From Anaerolineae bacterium (GTDB lineage: Bacteria > Chloroflexota > Anaerolineae > Aggregatilineales > Phototrophicaceae): DNA of 64,000 nt. This document shows positions 41,459 through 49,588 of this stretch, piece after piece. The position numbers and the translations under genes are program-made. Location: positions 1 to 64,000 of the forward strand of contig JALHOR010000006.1 in NCBI GenBank assembly GCA_022842885.1, written 5' to 3'. The notes under the pieces were generated by a model. It had not been told where the DNA came from, did not search any database, and saw nothing but the letters and a program-made list of their open reading frames with translations. The first letter of the stretch is position 1. Each line of letters opens with the position of its first letter.

Positions 41459-42199
41459 TCAGACATCAAACTTTTTGCCATATGCTGCGGGTGTGTAGCC
41501 CGTGATTTTGCGAAACGAGTGGATAAAGTGTGACTGGTCAGCATAGAACGCCAGATAGTGTCCTCTGAAGGATTGTTGCAGACGTAATATTTTTAGAAGG
41601 TCGTGCGGAGAAAATCCAGTCATGCGCTTGAGTATTCGTTGTAGTTGACGAGGGGACATATTCATCAGATCTGCCATATCAGCCACTGTATGAATATTAT
41701 CAATGTTTGTCAGTATTTTTTCTGTTACAGTATTAGATACTGCTAATTTTTCGTCAATAAACCGTCTTACAAGCTCGGATAAGACGGACTGTTTGGCTGA
41801 GAAGTCCAATTTTTGAAGCTGGTTACTTATTTCAACGAGTGGCAATTTACCTAGATATGGTATCCCTACAAAGCTATCGAAAATTTCCGCCCGGTTACCT
41901 TGCCACACGCCCGGCAAAAACTGAATGCCAACATAGTGAAATGACTTACCAAGATTAAGCACTTCAAAAGTGGTGTGCAGTGCTGTAACGCCTGCTATTT
42001 TTGTGTCTACTTGGTTAAACAGAATATTCACACAAGCATCGGGTATAGCATGAAGACAAAAATCACTAGGTAGCGGACTAGCTGTTTTTAGCTCCCAAAA
42101 ACAATGGACAACACTGGACAAATCACTCGGCGGCTTCACCTCGACATATCGGACTGATTGTGCTGCTTTTTCTATGCCATCTTTGACTGGATTATACAT
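41459..42199 (-). CDS. AraC-family transcriptional regulator
   Basis: 246 residues. The N-terminal sensing part (VHCFWELKTASPLPSDFCLH) is of the DUF6597 kind. The C-terminal 100 residues hold two helix-turn-helix units: HTVADMADLMNMSPRQLQRI and SHFIHSFRKITGYTPAAYGK, the second with the conserved F-x-K/R-x-x-G-x-x-P. It probably controls the VOC gene downstream. It lies, with that gene, between the complete and the broken LRR tails and is AT-richer than its surroundings, both hinting at transfer. Confidence 0.9.
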   Translation of the reverse strand: MYNPVKDGIEKAAQSVRYVEVKPPSDLSSVVHCFWELKTASPLPSDFCLHAIPDACVNILFNQVDTKIAGVTALHTTFEVLNLGKSFHYVGIQFLPGVWQGNRAEIFDSFVGIPYLGKLPLVEISNQLQKLDFSAKQSVLSELVRRFIDEKLAVSNTVTEKILTNIDNIHTVADMADLMNMSPRQLQRILKRMTGFSPHDLLKILRLQQSFRGHYLAFYADQSHFIHSFRKITGYTPAAYGKKFDV

Positions 42200-42263
42200 A
42201 CTTTTATCCTATCATAAGCATCTATGATTGGTTGAAAACCAATATAATTTTGGGGGACTGAAT

Positions 42264-42478
42264 ATAGAAAACAACCCCCTTATCCCCCGCCGCCAGAAAT
42301 CGTGAATCAAGGCACTAGGGCGATATTAGACTATCTGAATCATCAGGCAGAATGGCATGTGCAGCAGATGGTGAGTCAGGCGGCAGGTGGCGTGGGTGTG
42401 ATTGCGGGCGTTGGATTGATGTTGCGCTGGCGACACAAACGACGCAAAGATAAAAAGAAGCGGGCGCGAATGATATAG
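42264..42478 (+). pseudogene. Broken 3' end of a second LRR gene
   Basis: From 42290 the frame reads PPPEIVNQGTRAILDYLNHQ, continues AEWHVQQMVSQAAGGVGVIA and ends RWRHKRRKDKKKRARMI before TAG 42476-42478. It matches the last 70 residues of the LRR protein, with its membrane helix and basic tail. One base is missing near 42281-42288, so the preceding NNP-type cap is out of frame. The signal peptide and all repeats are absent. Confidence 0.85.
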
Positions 42479-42775
42479 TGCTGAGGACTAGAGTGTGTAG
42501 ACCCTGCTCATCGTGCTGAGTCAAAAATGTGGCGGGTGCTAATGGAAAACTCGTAAATCGGCGAAAAATCCCCACCCCTCCCCCTCCCCATTTCATAGGG
42601 AGGGGCTTACAGGCGTTTGGCACGCCAAACCCCTACAAAACGGTATCTTCTCCTGTGGGAGAAGGGGCTTGGGGGATGAGGGCTGAGTAGTTACTGTTTT
42701 TCTCAATATCTCTATTCGCTTTTGGCTGTTAGCAGTTAGGTTCAATCAAAGCAGTCTCATGCCCCGCGCCATGCC
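42479..42775. repeat. Dispersed repeats between the LRR remnant and the lipoprotein gene
   Basis: A gtgctgaggactagagtgtg piece (42479 on), the cctccccatttcatagggag element with the tail aggcgtttggcacgccaaac (42574-42635), a cttctcctgtgggagaaggg element (42648-42690) and a cttttggctgttagcagtta piece (42718-42740) follow each other. All have relatives elsewhere in the window. No gene found. Confidence 0.6.
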
Positions 42776-44062
42776 TTAATCCCCATCGTTATCATCATCA
42801 TTGCTATCATCGGGCGATGTTTCATCGGGTGCTTGAGCTTCGGCAGTGACGATAGGTGCTTCGGCGGCTTCTGGTGGACTGTCGGTTGTGGTGTTGGTAT
42901 CGGTATCTTGTATGCTTGTATCATCAGCGGCAGTATCCGCAGGGGATTCAACCGAATTTTCAACAGGTGCAGCAACTTGTGTTTCGACATTCGGTTGATA
43001 GACCGTTGGCAGCCATAACGCCAATTCATCTACGCTATCTAAGAGCATTGCCAAGCGCGGCAGCCACAGTAACACGAGTTGCCGAACAAGCGCCTGCGTT
43101 TCGGCATTGAGAGTGCCATTTACAGTATTCGTTTCTGGCGTGCTGAGGGCTTCTTCGGTTAAACGAATGTCTTCCGTTAGAATCACTTCTTCTGTCGGGG
43201 CAGGTTCTGCGCTGCTGACTGCCTCAGCTTCGGCAAATTCAGCAATCTCAATGTCGCGTTCCAGAATGTCAATTGGCAGAGTGGCAAAATCAGCCGCGTC
43301 GTAAGGCGCAACTTCAGACGGAGGCGCGGCGGGCAGCAAATCGGCATTCAGTGGGATGGTAATGCCCGTTCCCGCTGGAACAACCCGGCTCACATTTTCG
43401 GCAGTGATGATGCCTTGCCCCTCTACCAAACTCACGCGCATCGCCGCATTCGGTTGTGCTTGGATAAACGCCGTAGACATCAAACGAATATCCACGCCAT
43501 TAATCGTCACTTGGATTTCGGCGGCACCTTCCGGCGTTTGGATGAGAATGCCGCTTTCCGGCGCACTTGCACAAGGCGCATCCCCGATACCTGTCCGCAA
43601 ATAATAGGCGCTGGCTTGCTCGGTGTTGCGCCATTCGACATCACCAAATAAAAACACCAACACATTTTGCCCCGGTAGTGTATCCGGCAAATTGGCTTGC
43701 AATGCCAGAATCGCCAAGCCCCATTCGCGCTGCGTGGTGCTTAAAGGACTGAGGCGCAGCGATTCAATCGCCGTAATGCTGACTTTATCGCCGGGAGAAT
43801 CAAAACGCGCTAAACGCACTTCGGGGCGTGGTTGTACTTCCAAGCGGGTATTGCCATAACACACTTCGTTGCGCCCAATATTGGCACACATCGCATCTAC
43901 GGTTTGGGTCACTTCTTGAACAAGCTGCTCACACAATAGGGCTTCATCCGGCGTTATGGTGGGCAGGACTGCCAATGTGGGCAACGTGGTTTCGGTAGCA
44001 GGGGTACAAGCAGTCAGCAGGAATATCGCTAAAAAAATCAGGCAACGCAAACTGCCACCCAT
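42776..44062 (-). CDS. Lipoprotein with FecR-like domain and acidic tail
   Basis: 428 residues from ATG 44062. A lipobox LLTAC (Cys19) gives membrane attachment. A first domain (residues about 40-150) has MCANIGRNEVCYGNTRLEVQ and ILALQANLPDTLPGQNVLVF. It is followed by an SRVVPAGTGITIPLNADL strand set like FecR. Then come a helical part (LVRQLVLLWLPRLAMLLDSV) and a low-complexity acidic Asp/Glu/Thr tail. The motif around LQANLPDTLPGQ and CYG recurs in the product at 60244-61944, showing that the two are relatives. Function unknown; a surface or matrix protein is plausible. Confidence 0.75.
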   Translation of the reverse strand: MGGSLRCLIFLAIFLLTACTPATETTLPTLAVLPTITPDEALLCEQLVQEVTQTVDAMCANIGRNEVCYGNTRLEVQPRPEVRLARFDSPGDKVSITAIESLRLSPLSTTQREWGLAILALQANLPDTLPGQNVLVFLFGDVEWRNTEQASAYYLRTGIGDAPCASAPESGILIQTPEGAAEIQVTINGVDIRLMSTAFIQAQPNAAMRVSLVEGQGIITAENVSRVVPAGTGITIPLNADLLPAAPPSEVAPYDAADFATLPIDILERDIEIAEFAEAEAVSSAEPAPTEEVILTEDIRLTEEALSTPETNTVNGTLNAETQALVRQLVLLWLPRLAMLLDSVDELALWLPTVYQPNVETQVAAPVENSVESPADTAADDTSIQDTDTNTTTDSPPEAAEAPIVTAEAQAPDETSPDDSNDDDNDGD

Positions 44063-44176
44063 AATGCATCTCCATGGGGTATAAGAAATCAGTCTTTGCA
44101 AAACACATCGTTTCCATGCATGATGATGATACAATTGAACAGCGTAACCACACATGAATCATTCATTACAAAAATT

Positions 44177-44917
44177 ATGACAATAGACATCGCTATCAAA
44201 GATAATATCGCCCGTGTGCAGGAAAAGGTTACGGCAGCCTGTGCGCGTGCCGGGCGCGACCCAGCGCAAGTGACACTGATTGCCGTCAGCAAGACCCATC
44301 CACCAGCAGCGATTCAGGCGGCAATGGCGGCGGGGGTGCAACACTTTGGCGAAAATCGCGTAGAGGAAGCCAGCACCAAAATTCCTATGGTGAATCAAGC
44401 GGCAGAAAAATTGCCGACTTGGCACATGATAGGGCATGTGCAGAGCCGCAAAGCAAAATTAGTGCTGCCCCTATTTGATGTGGTGCATTCGGTGGACAGC
44501 GTGAAACTGGCAGAGAAATTTTCAACATTAGCATTAGAACAGCAAAAATCATTATCTATTTTGCTGGAAGTGAATATCTCTGGCGAAGAAGTCAAAGATG
44601 GCATTCAGGCGGCGAACTGGTCACACGATGCGGCAGTGAAAGCACCGTTGTGGCAAACGGTACAGCAGATTAGCGCATTGCCCGGAATCGAATTGCGCGG
44701 TTTAATGACGATGGCACCTTTTTATGATGATGCCGAACAAACGCGCCCCATCTTCGCTGATTTGGCAGCATTGCGGGCGGCACTCAGCGCCGATTTTGGG
44801 CTGCCCTTGCCGGAATTGAGCATGGGCATGACCAATGATTACATGGTCGCTATCGAAGAGGGTGCGACGCTCATCCGCATTGGTCGGGCGATTTTTGGAG
44901 AACGCGACGAATTCTAG
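44177..44917 (+). CDS. yggS: YggS-family PLP homeostasis protein
   Basis: 246 residues from ATG 44177, preferred to 44096 because that overlaps the divergent lipoprotein promoter. It is a single-domain alanine-racemase-like barrel that binds pyridoxal phosphate at Lys39 (LIAVSKTHP) but has no catalytic domain. QHFGENRVEEASTK, WHMIGHVQSRKAKLV, LLEVNISGEEVKDG, LRGLMTMAPF and LSMGMTNDYMVAIEEGAT are the usual blocks. The family keeps PLP and amino-acid pools in balance. It heads the yggS-yggT-yggU group common in bacteria. Confidence 0.95.
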   Translation: MTIDIAIKDNIARVQEKVTAACARAGRDPAQVTLIAVSKTHPPAAIQAAMAAGVQHFGENRVEEASTKIPMVNQAAEKLPTWHMIGHVQSRKAKLVLPLFDVVHSVDSVKLAEKFSTLALEQQKSLSILLEVNISGEEVKDGIQAANWSHDAAVKAPLWQTVQQISALPGIELRGLMTMAPFYDDAEQTRPIFADLAALRAALSADFGLPLPELSMGMTNDYMVAIEEGATLIRIGRAIFGERDEF

Positions 44918-44980
44918 TCTGATTTTAATGTATTTGTATTTTAATAAGGCATCAATCGTAACAATCGGAGGATTTTGATC

Positions 44981-45232
44981 ATGAATATTTTAGGACTTCT
45001 GCTGCTGGCGTTGAATATCTATAGCCTGATTATTCTGGCGCGAGTGTTGATGAGTTGGGTACCGAATGTGGATTATAGCAATCCGTTAATCAAACTATTG
45101 CTGGACATCACCGAACCGGTACTGCGCCCCGTGCGCGAGATGCTGCCCAAAAATACCGGCTTAGACTTGAGTCCGATGGTAGTCATGTTGGGGATTTACG
45201 TCTTCTCGATGATTTTGCGGAGCGTTTTTTAG
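44981..45232 (+). CDS. yggT: YggT-family membrane protein
   Basis: 83 residues from ATG 44981, GGAGG at 44967-44971. There are two membrane helices (about 3-22 and 63-82) with VLMSWVPNVDYSNPLIKLLL, then DITEPVLRPVREMLP between them. This is the usual YggT half-size unit. Family members are linked to osmotic or cell-division functions near sepF/yggS. Function here is unproven. Confidence 0.92.
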   Translation: MNILGLLLLALNIYSLIILARVLMSWVPNVDYSNPLIKLLLDITEPVLRPVREMLPKNTGLDLSPMVVMLGIYVFSMILRSVF

Positions 45233-45342
45233 CCAACCCATGCCCCCTACTTTTTGGGGACTTTGCGCGAACTCTAGGTGCATGTTAGGATATGAAACAG
45301 AATTCTATCCTTTTTTGCCAGCACATTCGTGGCGGGAAGGGG

Positions 45343-45348
45343 TATAAT
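45343..45348 (+). promoter_or_regulatory. Possible -10 element before yggU
   Basis: A perfect TATAAT stands at 45343-45348, 75 bases before the ATG at 45423. No -35 match at the right distance was found. A separate promoter for the third gene of the group is possible. Confidence 0.3.
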
Positions 45349-45422
45349 ATCCGCACCATAACGGAAACCCGTAGACAGCGCAGCAATGCCTGTTTGCAGC
45401 CTAATCAGCAAGAGGATAGCGT

Positions 45423-45734
45423 ATGTCGGAACGCAAATTTGATTTTAAAGACCCGCGTGGGGGGTCAGCCTTGGGTGTGCGCGTGATTACCCGCGCTGCC
45501 GAAACGGAACTCGCCGGAAAAACAGAAGAAGGCGCTTTGAAAGTGCGCTTAAAAGCCGCACCAGCAGGAACCCCAGAAGCCAACAAAGAATTGGTGGATT
45601 TTTTGGCGATCCGCTTGGGTGTGACCAGCGAAAAAATTGAAATTGTCGCCGGGTTAGATAAGAGCGATAAAATTGTCAGCATCGAAGGGCTAACAACCGC
45701 CGATGTGGAAGCCAAACTGATTAACGAAGCCTAA
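45423..45734 (+). CDS. yggU: DUF167 / YggU family protein
   Basis: 103 residues. The small alpha/beta domain is shown by LGVRVITRAAETELAGKTEE, ALKVRLKAAPAGTPEANKEL, LAIRLGVTSEKIEIVAGLDK and SDKIVSIEGL. The position after yggS and yggT agrees. The middle reads A-P-A-G-T-P-E-A-N-K, slightly different from the common P-P-V-D-G-x-A-N. No biochemical function is established for the family. Confidence 0.9.
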   Translation: MSERKFDFKDPRGGSALGVRVITRAAETELAGKTEEGALKVRLKAAPAGTPEANKELVDFLAIRLGVTSEKIEIVAGLDKSDKIVSIEGLTTADVEAKLINEA

Positions 45735-45804
45735 ACCCGATATTGTATCCAAATTTTTGGAGGTGGTTTCAAAAAAATCACCCCAAAATTCGATGTTTTC
45801 AAAT

Positions 45805-45828
45805 AGGGGCGAGGTATGCCTTGCCCCT
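45805..45828. repeat. Dispersed palindromic element
   Basis: aggggcgaggtatgccttgcccct is an imperfect 24-base palindrome with GT mismatches. It belongs with those at 1074, 39261 and 46738. It lies between yggU and the lipoprotein gene. Confidence 0.6.
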
Positions 45829-45902
45829 GCAATGGGCATTGTTGCAATCAATTCTACTCTTTTTGCAGAGGTGGCAACGCCTCTCGCTGAAAATATACCC
45901 CT

Positions 45903-46691
45903 ATGCGGATGACTGTTCTGGTAGTGTGCGGTTTGTTTTTGGCGGCATGTGTGCCAGTCACAACACCCGTGCCTGTGCCAACAGCGCATCTTATCCCGGC
46001 AACTGCTACCCATACACCAGCGCCACTTGTGCCATCAGCAACACCGCAAAGTTTGCCGTTTGCACCGCAGGATATTCAGCCAACGCTAGAAACCACCGCA
46101 CCCTTAACCCCCATTCAAACGACGGATGTGATTCCTGATGCTGCCCTCGTGCGGCGCACCATCGGCGCTTTGGCGGCAACCTTGCAAGTCGAAACATCAC
46201 TTATTCGTTTGGTGCGCGTGCAAGCGATTGTTTGGTTGCCAGATGCGCCGGGCTGCGCTTTGGCTTCGGCACTGCGTGATACCGATAGCAGCAGCGGCTA
46301 TAGCATTGTGTTGTTAGCTGGCACGCAGGTTTATACCTATTTTACACTTGGCACGGATGATTTCCGGCGTTGTCCAATCGTTGAGGTTGTGCGTGATGAG
46401 GTGTTACTACTGGTAGACCAAGTAGCACAAGAGATGTTGGCATTGGCACAACGGCGCTTGGCACAAGAACTGGATTTGCCGCAGCGCCGTGTGCAATTGG
46501 TGACGATGCAGCCTTATGTTTGGGCAGATACCAGCTTAGGCTGTCCTGCACTCGAACAAACCTACACTGCCCGCCCGATTGATGGCTATCGGATTGTCGT
46601 CAGTGTGGGCGAAACCCAATACGCTTTTCACACCGATTCAGAGCGCATTATCCCTTGCCCGACGGGGCGGGAAACATTGCCTATAAATTAA
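45903..46691 (+). CDS. Lipoprotein with two tandem copies of a W-x-(P/A)-D type domain
   Basis: 262 residues. A lipobox LAAC (Cys16) is followed by a Pro/Thr linker. Residues about 80-155 (ALAATLQVETSLIRLVRVQA, WLPDAPGCALA, GYSIVLLAGTQVYTYFT) and about 172-250 (RLAQELDLPQRRVQLVTMQP, WADTSLGCPALEQTY, GYRIVVSVGETQYAFHT) are clearly two copies of one domain: helix, strand, Trp-x-Asp-x-x-x-Gly-Cys and two strands. One Cys is in each copy. Such domains occur in cyanobacterial and Chloroflexota surface proteins with no known role. Confidence 0.75.
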   Translation: MRMTVLVVCGLFLAACVPVTTPVPVPTAHLIPATATHTPAPLVPSATPQSLPFAPQDIQPTLETTAPLTPIQTTDVIPDAALVRRTIGALAATLQVETSLIRLVRVQAIVWLPDAPGCALASALRDTDSSSGYSIVLLAGTQVYTYFTLGTDDFRRCPIVEVVRDEVLLLVDQVAQEMLALAQRRLAQELDLPQRRVQLVTMQPYVWADTSLGCPALEQTYTARPIDGYRIVVSVGETQYAFHTDSERIIPCPTGRETLPIN

Positions 46692-46737
46692 GACAGCAAA
46701 AATCATCATTTTCATCTTGTATGAAAAATGTGGCGTT

Positions 46738-46790
46738 GTAGTGTCGAGGCATGCCTCGACACTACGGAAAATCATTCGTTTTGAACTTGA
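46738..46790. repeat. Dispersed palindrome plus conserved tail
   Basis: 46738-46765 is a perfect 28-base palindrome (gtagtgtcgaggc, then its complement). The tail ggaaaatcattcgttttgaa to about 46790 matches the tail after the palindrome at 39261-39282, showing that palindrome and tail are one unit. Confidence 0.7.
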
Positions 46791-46811
46791 GCCAAAAAAC
46801 CGGAGACATCA

Positions 46812-47666
46812 TTGAGACGCTTATCACCCACAGCGGCGATTGACTTGCAAACGCACACGCTCTTGAGCGATGGCAAATGGACACCCGAAGCATTAATCCA
46901 GCATTTTGTCGCTGAAGGATTCGCGCTGGCAGCCATTACGGATCATGATAGACCGGATACGGCGGACGCTTTGCAGGCATTGGCACATGACCATGATTTT
47001 TCACTGCTCGTCGCCGCTGAGATGACTTCGTATTGGCGCGGACAATTGGTGGATATGTTGTGTTATGGGTTTGATTATCAATCGCCGCCACTGCTGGCAA
47101 TGGCAGAAGATGTCTTGCGCCGTCAACGCGAGAACACCCAACTTGTTTATGATACGTTGTGCCAGCAAGGGCATTTACCACGCTTCGATGCTGATGAACT
47201 CGCGCTCATTTTGACGCTGCCCGCCACCGCCCAAGTGCAAGCATTACAGAGGTTGCTTATCAAACACCGGGATAGCACTTCAACCGTGCCTTTTTCCCCC
47301 GGCGATATTGTGACAAAAGCCGGGTGTCACTATATCGGTCATGATAGTGCCGTCGTCGTGGATGCCATTCATGCTGCGGGGGGTGTCGCATTGTTGGCAC
47401 ATCCGGGGCGCGGCGGCGAATCGTGCTGGTTTGATGCTGCCGTGCTAGATGACTTCCGGCGCGAGATTGCGATTGATGGACTGGAAGCGCATTACCCATT
47501 GCACACGCCGGAACAAATCACGCAATTTGTGGCTTATGCGAACCAGCATCAATTGCTCATCAGTTCTGGCTCAGATTCGCATGACCCTACCAAACCACCG
47601 ATTAAATACCCGGCACATCTCTCTCGCCGCCTCTTAGAGCGTTTAGGGATTCAATTTGAGGAGTAA
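46812..47666 (+). CDS. PHP-domain phosphoesterase
   Basis: 284 residues. The start TTG 46812 is favoured by ggag seven bases ahead. The PHP metal-binding motifs are visible: IDLQTHTLLSDGKWTPEALI (first His pair in part as Gln-Thr-His), FALAAITDHDRPDT (Asp-His-Asp), LLVAAEMTSYWRGQLVDMLC (Glu), GGVALLAHPGRGG (His) and LLISSGSDSHDPTK (Ser-Asp-x-His). The family hydrolyses phosphoesters, for example 3',5'-nucleotide diphosphates or histidinol phosphate. The first motif reads Q-T-H where H-x-H-T is usual, so one metal ligand seems changed. Confidence 0.88.
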   Translation: MRRLSPTAAIDLQTHTLLSDGKWTPEALIQHFVAEGFALAAITDHDRPDTADALQALAHDHDFSLLVAAEMTSYWRGQLVDMLCYGFDYQSPPLLAMAEDVLRRQRENTQLVYDTLCQQGHLPRFDADELALILTLPATAQVQALQRLLIKHRDSTSTVPFSPGDIVTKAGCHYIGHDSAVVVDAIHAAGGVALLAHPGRGGESCWFDAAVLDDFRREIAIDGLEAHYPLHTPEQITQFVAYANQHQLLISSGSDSHDPTKPPIKYPAHLSRRLLERLGIQFEE

Positions 47667-47689
47667 AGCAGCATATCTACGGAAGAACG

Positions 47690-47741
47690 CTGCGGACTAA
47701 AAGGCGCAATTCATCTTCTAAATCTTCGGTGATGCCATCAC
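47690..47741 (-). pseudogene. Duplicated 3' fragment of the degenerate-kinase gene
   Basis: About 50 bases (ctgcggactaaaaggcgcaa through gatgccatca) match 48322-48372, which is the coding end of the kinase-like gene (DGITEDLEDELRRLVRS). Only a couple of bases differ. The DUF1579-like gene lies between the two copies. Confidence 0.75.
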
Positions 47742-47746
47742 ACACG

Positions 47747-48235
47747 CTAGCGGATACGGGTGAAATCCATCGTCCAATTCGTTTCCCATGTTGTACCGCC
47801 ATCCGGGGAAAATGCCTGTTCCCAACGGCAAGCATCTACGGAAACGACTGTCCAAATGAAACGGCTGAAGATTGCTTTGCCTTCGAACAATTCTTGTGCG
47901 TAGAATTCACCGCGCCCGTTGACAAACGACCCGACCATTGGCACGTCCAATACTCCGCGTGAGCCATCTGCCCAATAGATACGCCATTGCTGCGATGCGA
48001 CATCGAACAACCGCAAGGTTGCGCCGTGCTTTGTTCCCATTGCGGGGTCAAAAGTGATTTCATCGAAATTGCCTAAACCACCCAAAATCGGGAAGGCTGT
48101 GGACGTGGTATCGAATTCTTCCCATATCGTTGACCCTTTGAGCCGCCCTTGTAAACGACGGTTATGGATGTGCCAATTGCCCATGAGAAAATCGAAATCC
48201 CTGCGTCCATCTTGGATTGTTTGTTCAGCTTGCAT
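47747..48235 (-). CDS. DUF1579-like protein
   Basis: 162 residues. Blocks such as RRDFDFLMGNWHIHNRRLQG, GGLGNFDEITFDPAMGTKHG, RLFDVASQQWRIYWADGSRG and GEFYAQELFEGKAIFSRFIW are in the order of DUF1579-type beta-barrel proteins, with the 'D-F-x-x-G-x-W' start. The role is unknown. The gene sits between two copies of a 50-base piece of its neighbour, so it probably arrived recently. Confidence 0.8.
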   Translation of the reverse strand: MQAEQTIQDGRRDFDFLMGNWHIHNRRLQGRLKGSTIWEEFDTTSTAFPILGGLGNFDEITFDPAMGTKHGATLRLFDVASQQWRIYWADGSRGVLDVPMVGSFVNGRGEFYAQELFEGKAIFSRFIWTVVSVDACRWEQAFSPDGGTTWETNWTMDFTRIR

Positions 48236-48284
48236 GATGAACTCTTCCCTTATGTGGTTAGTCAGTATAGAAACTCTTGGTAGA

Positions 48285-49403
48285 TTACGGAATCACCCGA
48301 TGATTCAGCATTTCATTCACACTGCGGACTAAACGACGCAATTCATCTTCTAAATCTTCGGTGATGCCATCAATCACGGCAGCATCGCGGAATAAATCAC
48401 GGGCTTGCCGGATGCTGTTTTCGCCGTCGCGCAATAATTTTAAACCCGCTTTAAGTTTATCGCGGGCGCTGCGGCTGGCGGGCGTCGTCTGCTGATATGG
48501 GAAATCGCGCCCATACAATGCCGCCACCTGCTGCAATTCCAGCATAAAATCATCCAGCGATGTTAATTGGAAGGCTGCCCCGCGCTGCAATAACGCCTGT
48601 AATGCTTGGCTCAAAGTCGGCTCCATCATAAAATCAAGTTCTACGATGTCCTTGTAGCGATTTTCTAATGCCTCCAAATCGCCGGGCTGCGGGCGCAGCA
48701 TGGTTTTACGCGGCGACATCCCCGTGAAAATCGGATACAGAATGCCCACGCACAAATTATGAATATCTTTCAGGTATTCTTGGGTATCGCCAGCGCCACC
48801 AGATAACTGCTGTGAACTGTTAAAATCAATCACACGCAGCGTCACCCCATCCCAATACACATGCTCTAACTTATGGTCAAGATAGACCATGCGTTGCGCG
48901 TGTGCCAACTTGAGCAAATTGGTGAATTGCAATGCCAGCGAAATGCCTTCTTCACCGGGTAAACGGCGGCGCATACCGGGTTGGGCAGGCTGCATCAGAT
49001 AAAACAGGTTATCGGTGCGCGGTAAATTTTCTAACGATAGATACGGACGCCAATCCTGCGCCGCAAACTCTGGCAACTGTTTGACGAATGCCGTAATATT
49101 TTTACCCAGACTCTCGACTTCGCCATCGGTCGGCGCTTCATCTACAGATGAGACAAAGCCACAATCCAGCAATTTGACGACGTGCGGACTATCCGCCAAT
49201 TTTGTCAGAATTTGGGCTTCGTTGGCGAAAGCCCGATATTCCCAGCGCATCTCGCCGCCGGGGTTCAGGTGTTCGGGGCGTAACACTTTAAATGCCACCG
49301 TGATTCCCGTGCGGAAATCGAGCGCATCCATCACCCGCGCATAGTGTCCGGGGGCGAAAGTGTCAATATAATTTTCGATATGATAGACTTCTTGCAGTTT
49401 CAT
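48285..49403 (-). CDS. Degenerate protein kinase-like protein
   Basis: 372 residues from ATG 49403, preceded by GAGGACATCC. Kinase landmarks remain but are altered: VAFKVLRPEH gives Lys39, MVYLDHKLEHVYWDG (172-186) stands where H-R-D-x-K-P-x-N should be (Y-L-D176-x-K178-L-x-H), and LRVIDFNSS (189-197) replaces D-F-G with Asp193-Phe-Asn. Asp and Lys are kept, the His, Arg, Asn and Gly are lost, so catalysis is doubtful. After the domain a helical tail (KAGLKLLRDGENSIRQARDL) follows. It faces the PP2C gene across a 185-base gap, and the two could form a switch. Confidence 0.82.
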   Translation of the reverse strand: MKLQEVYHIENYIDTFAPGHYARVMDALDFRTGITVAFKVLRPEHLNPGGEMRWEYRAFANEAQILTKLADSPHVVKLLDCGFVSSVDEAPTDGEVESLGKNITAFVKQLPEFAAQDWRPYLSLENLPRTDNLFYLMQPAQPGMRRRLPGEEGISLALQFTNLLKLAHAQRMVYLDHKLEHVYWDGVTLRVIDFNSSQQLSGGAGDTQEYLKDIHNLCVGILYPIFTGMSPRKTMLRPQPGDLEALENRYKDIVELDFMMEPTLSQALQALLQRGAAFQLTSLDDFMLELQQVAALYGRDFPYQQTTPASRSARDKLKAGLKLLRDGENSIRQARDLFRDAAVIDGITEDLEDELRRLVRSVNEMLNHRVIP

Positions 49404-49588
49404 GGATGTCCTCAGTTTGTGCGAAGGCAGATTGTACAATTTTGTTACACATTGTGCATGGGCAAAAAAGCATCCCCCGAAAGTGATTTTTTCCGTTATA
49501 CTGATAGACAGAAAAGCCGCGCACTTGTTGGCAGTCAGCAAAAAGCAGGCTAAAATACATAAAAATTTCTGGTGTTGAGGAGTCCGGC

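Noticed and set aside
45243-45262. cccc-tactttttg-gggac hairpin after yggT as a terminator
   Set aside because: Only four pairs and no T run behind it; the T run is in the loop.
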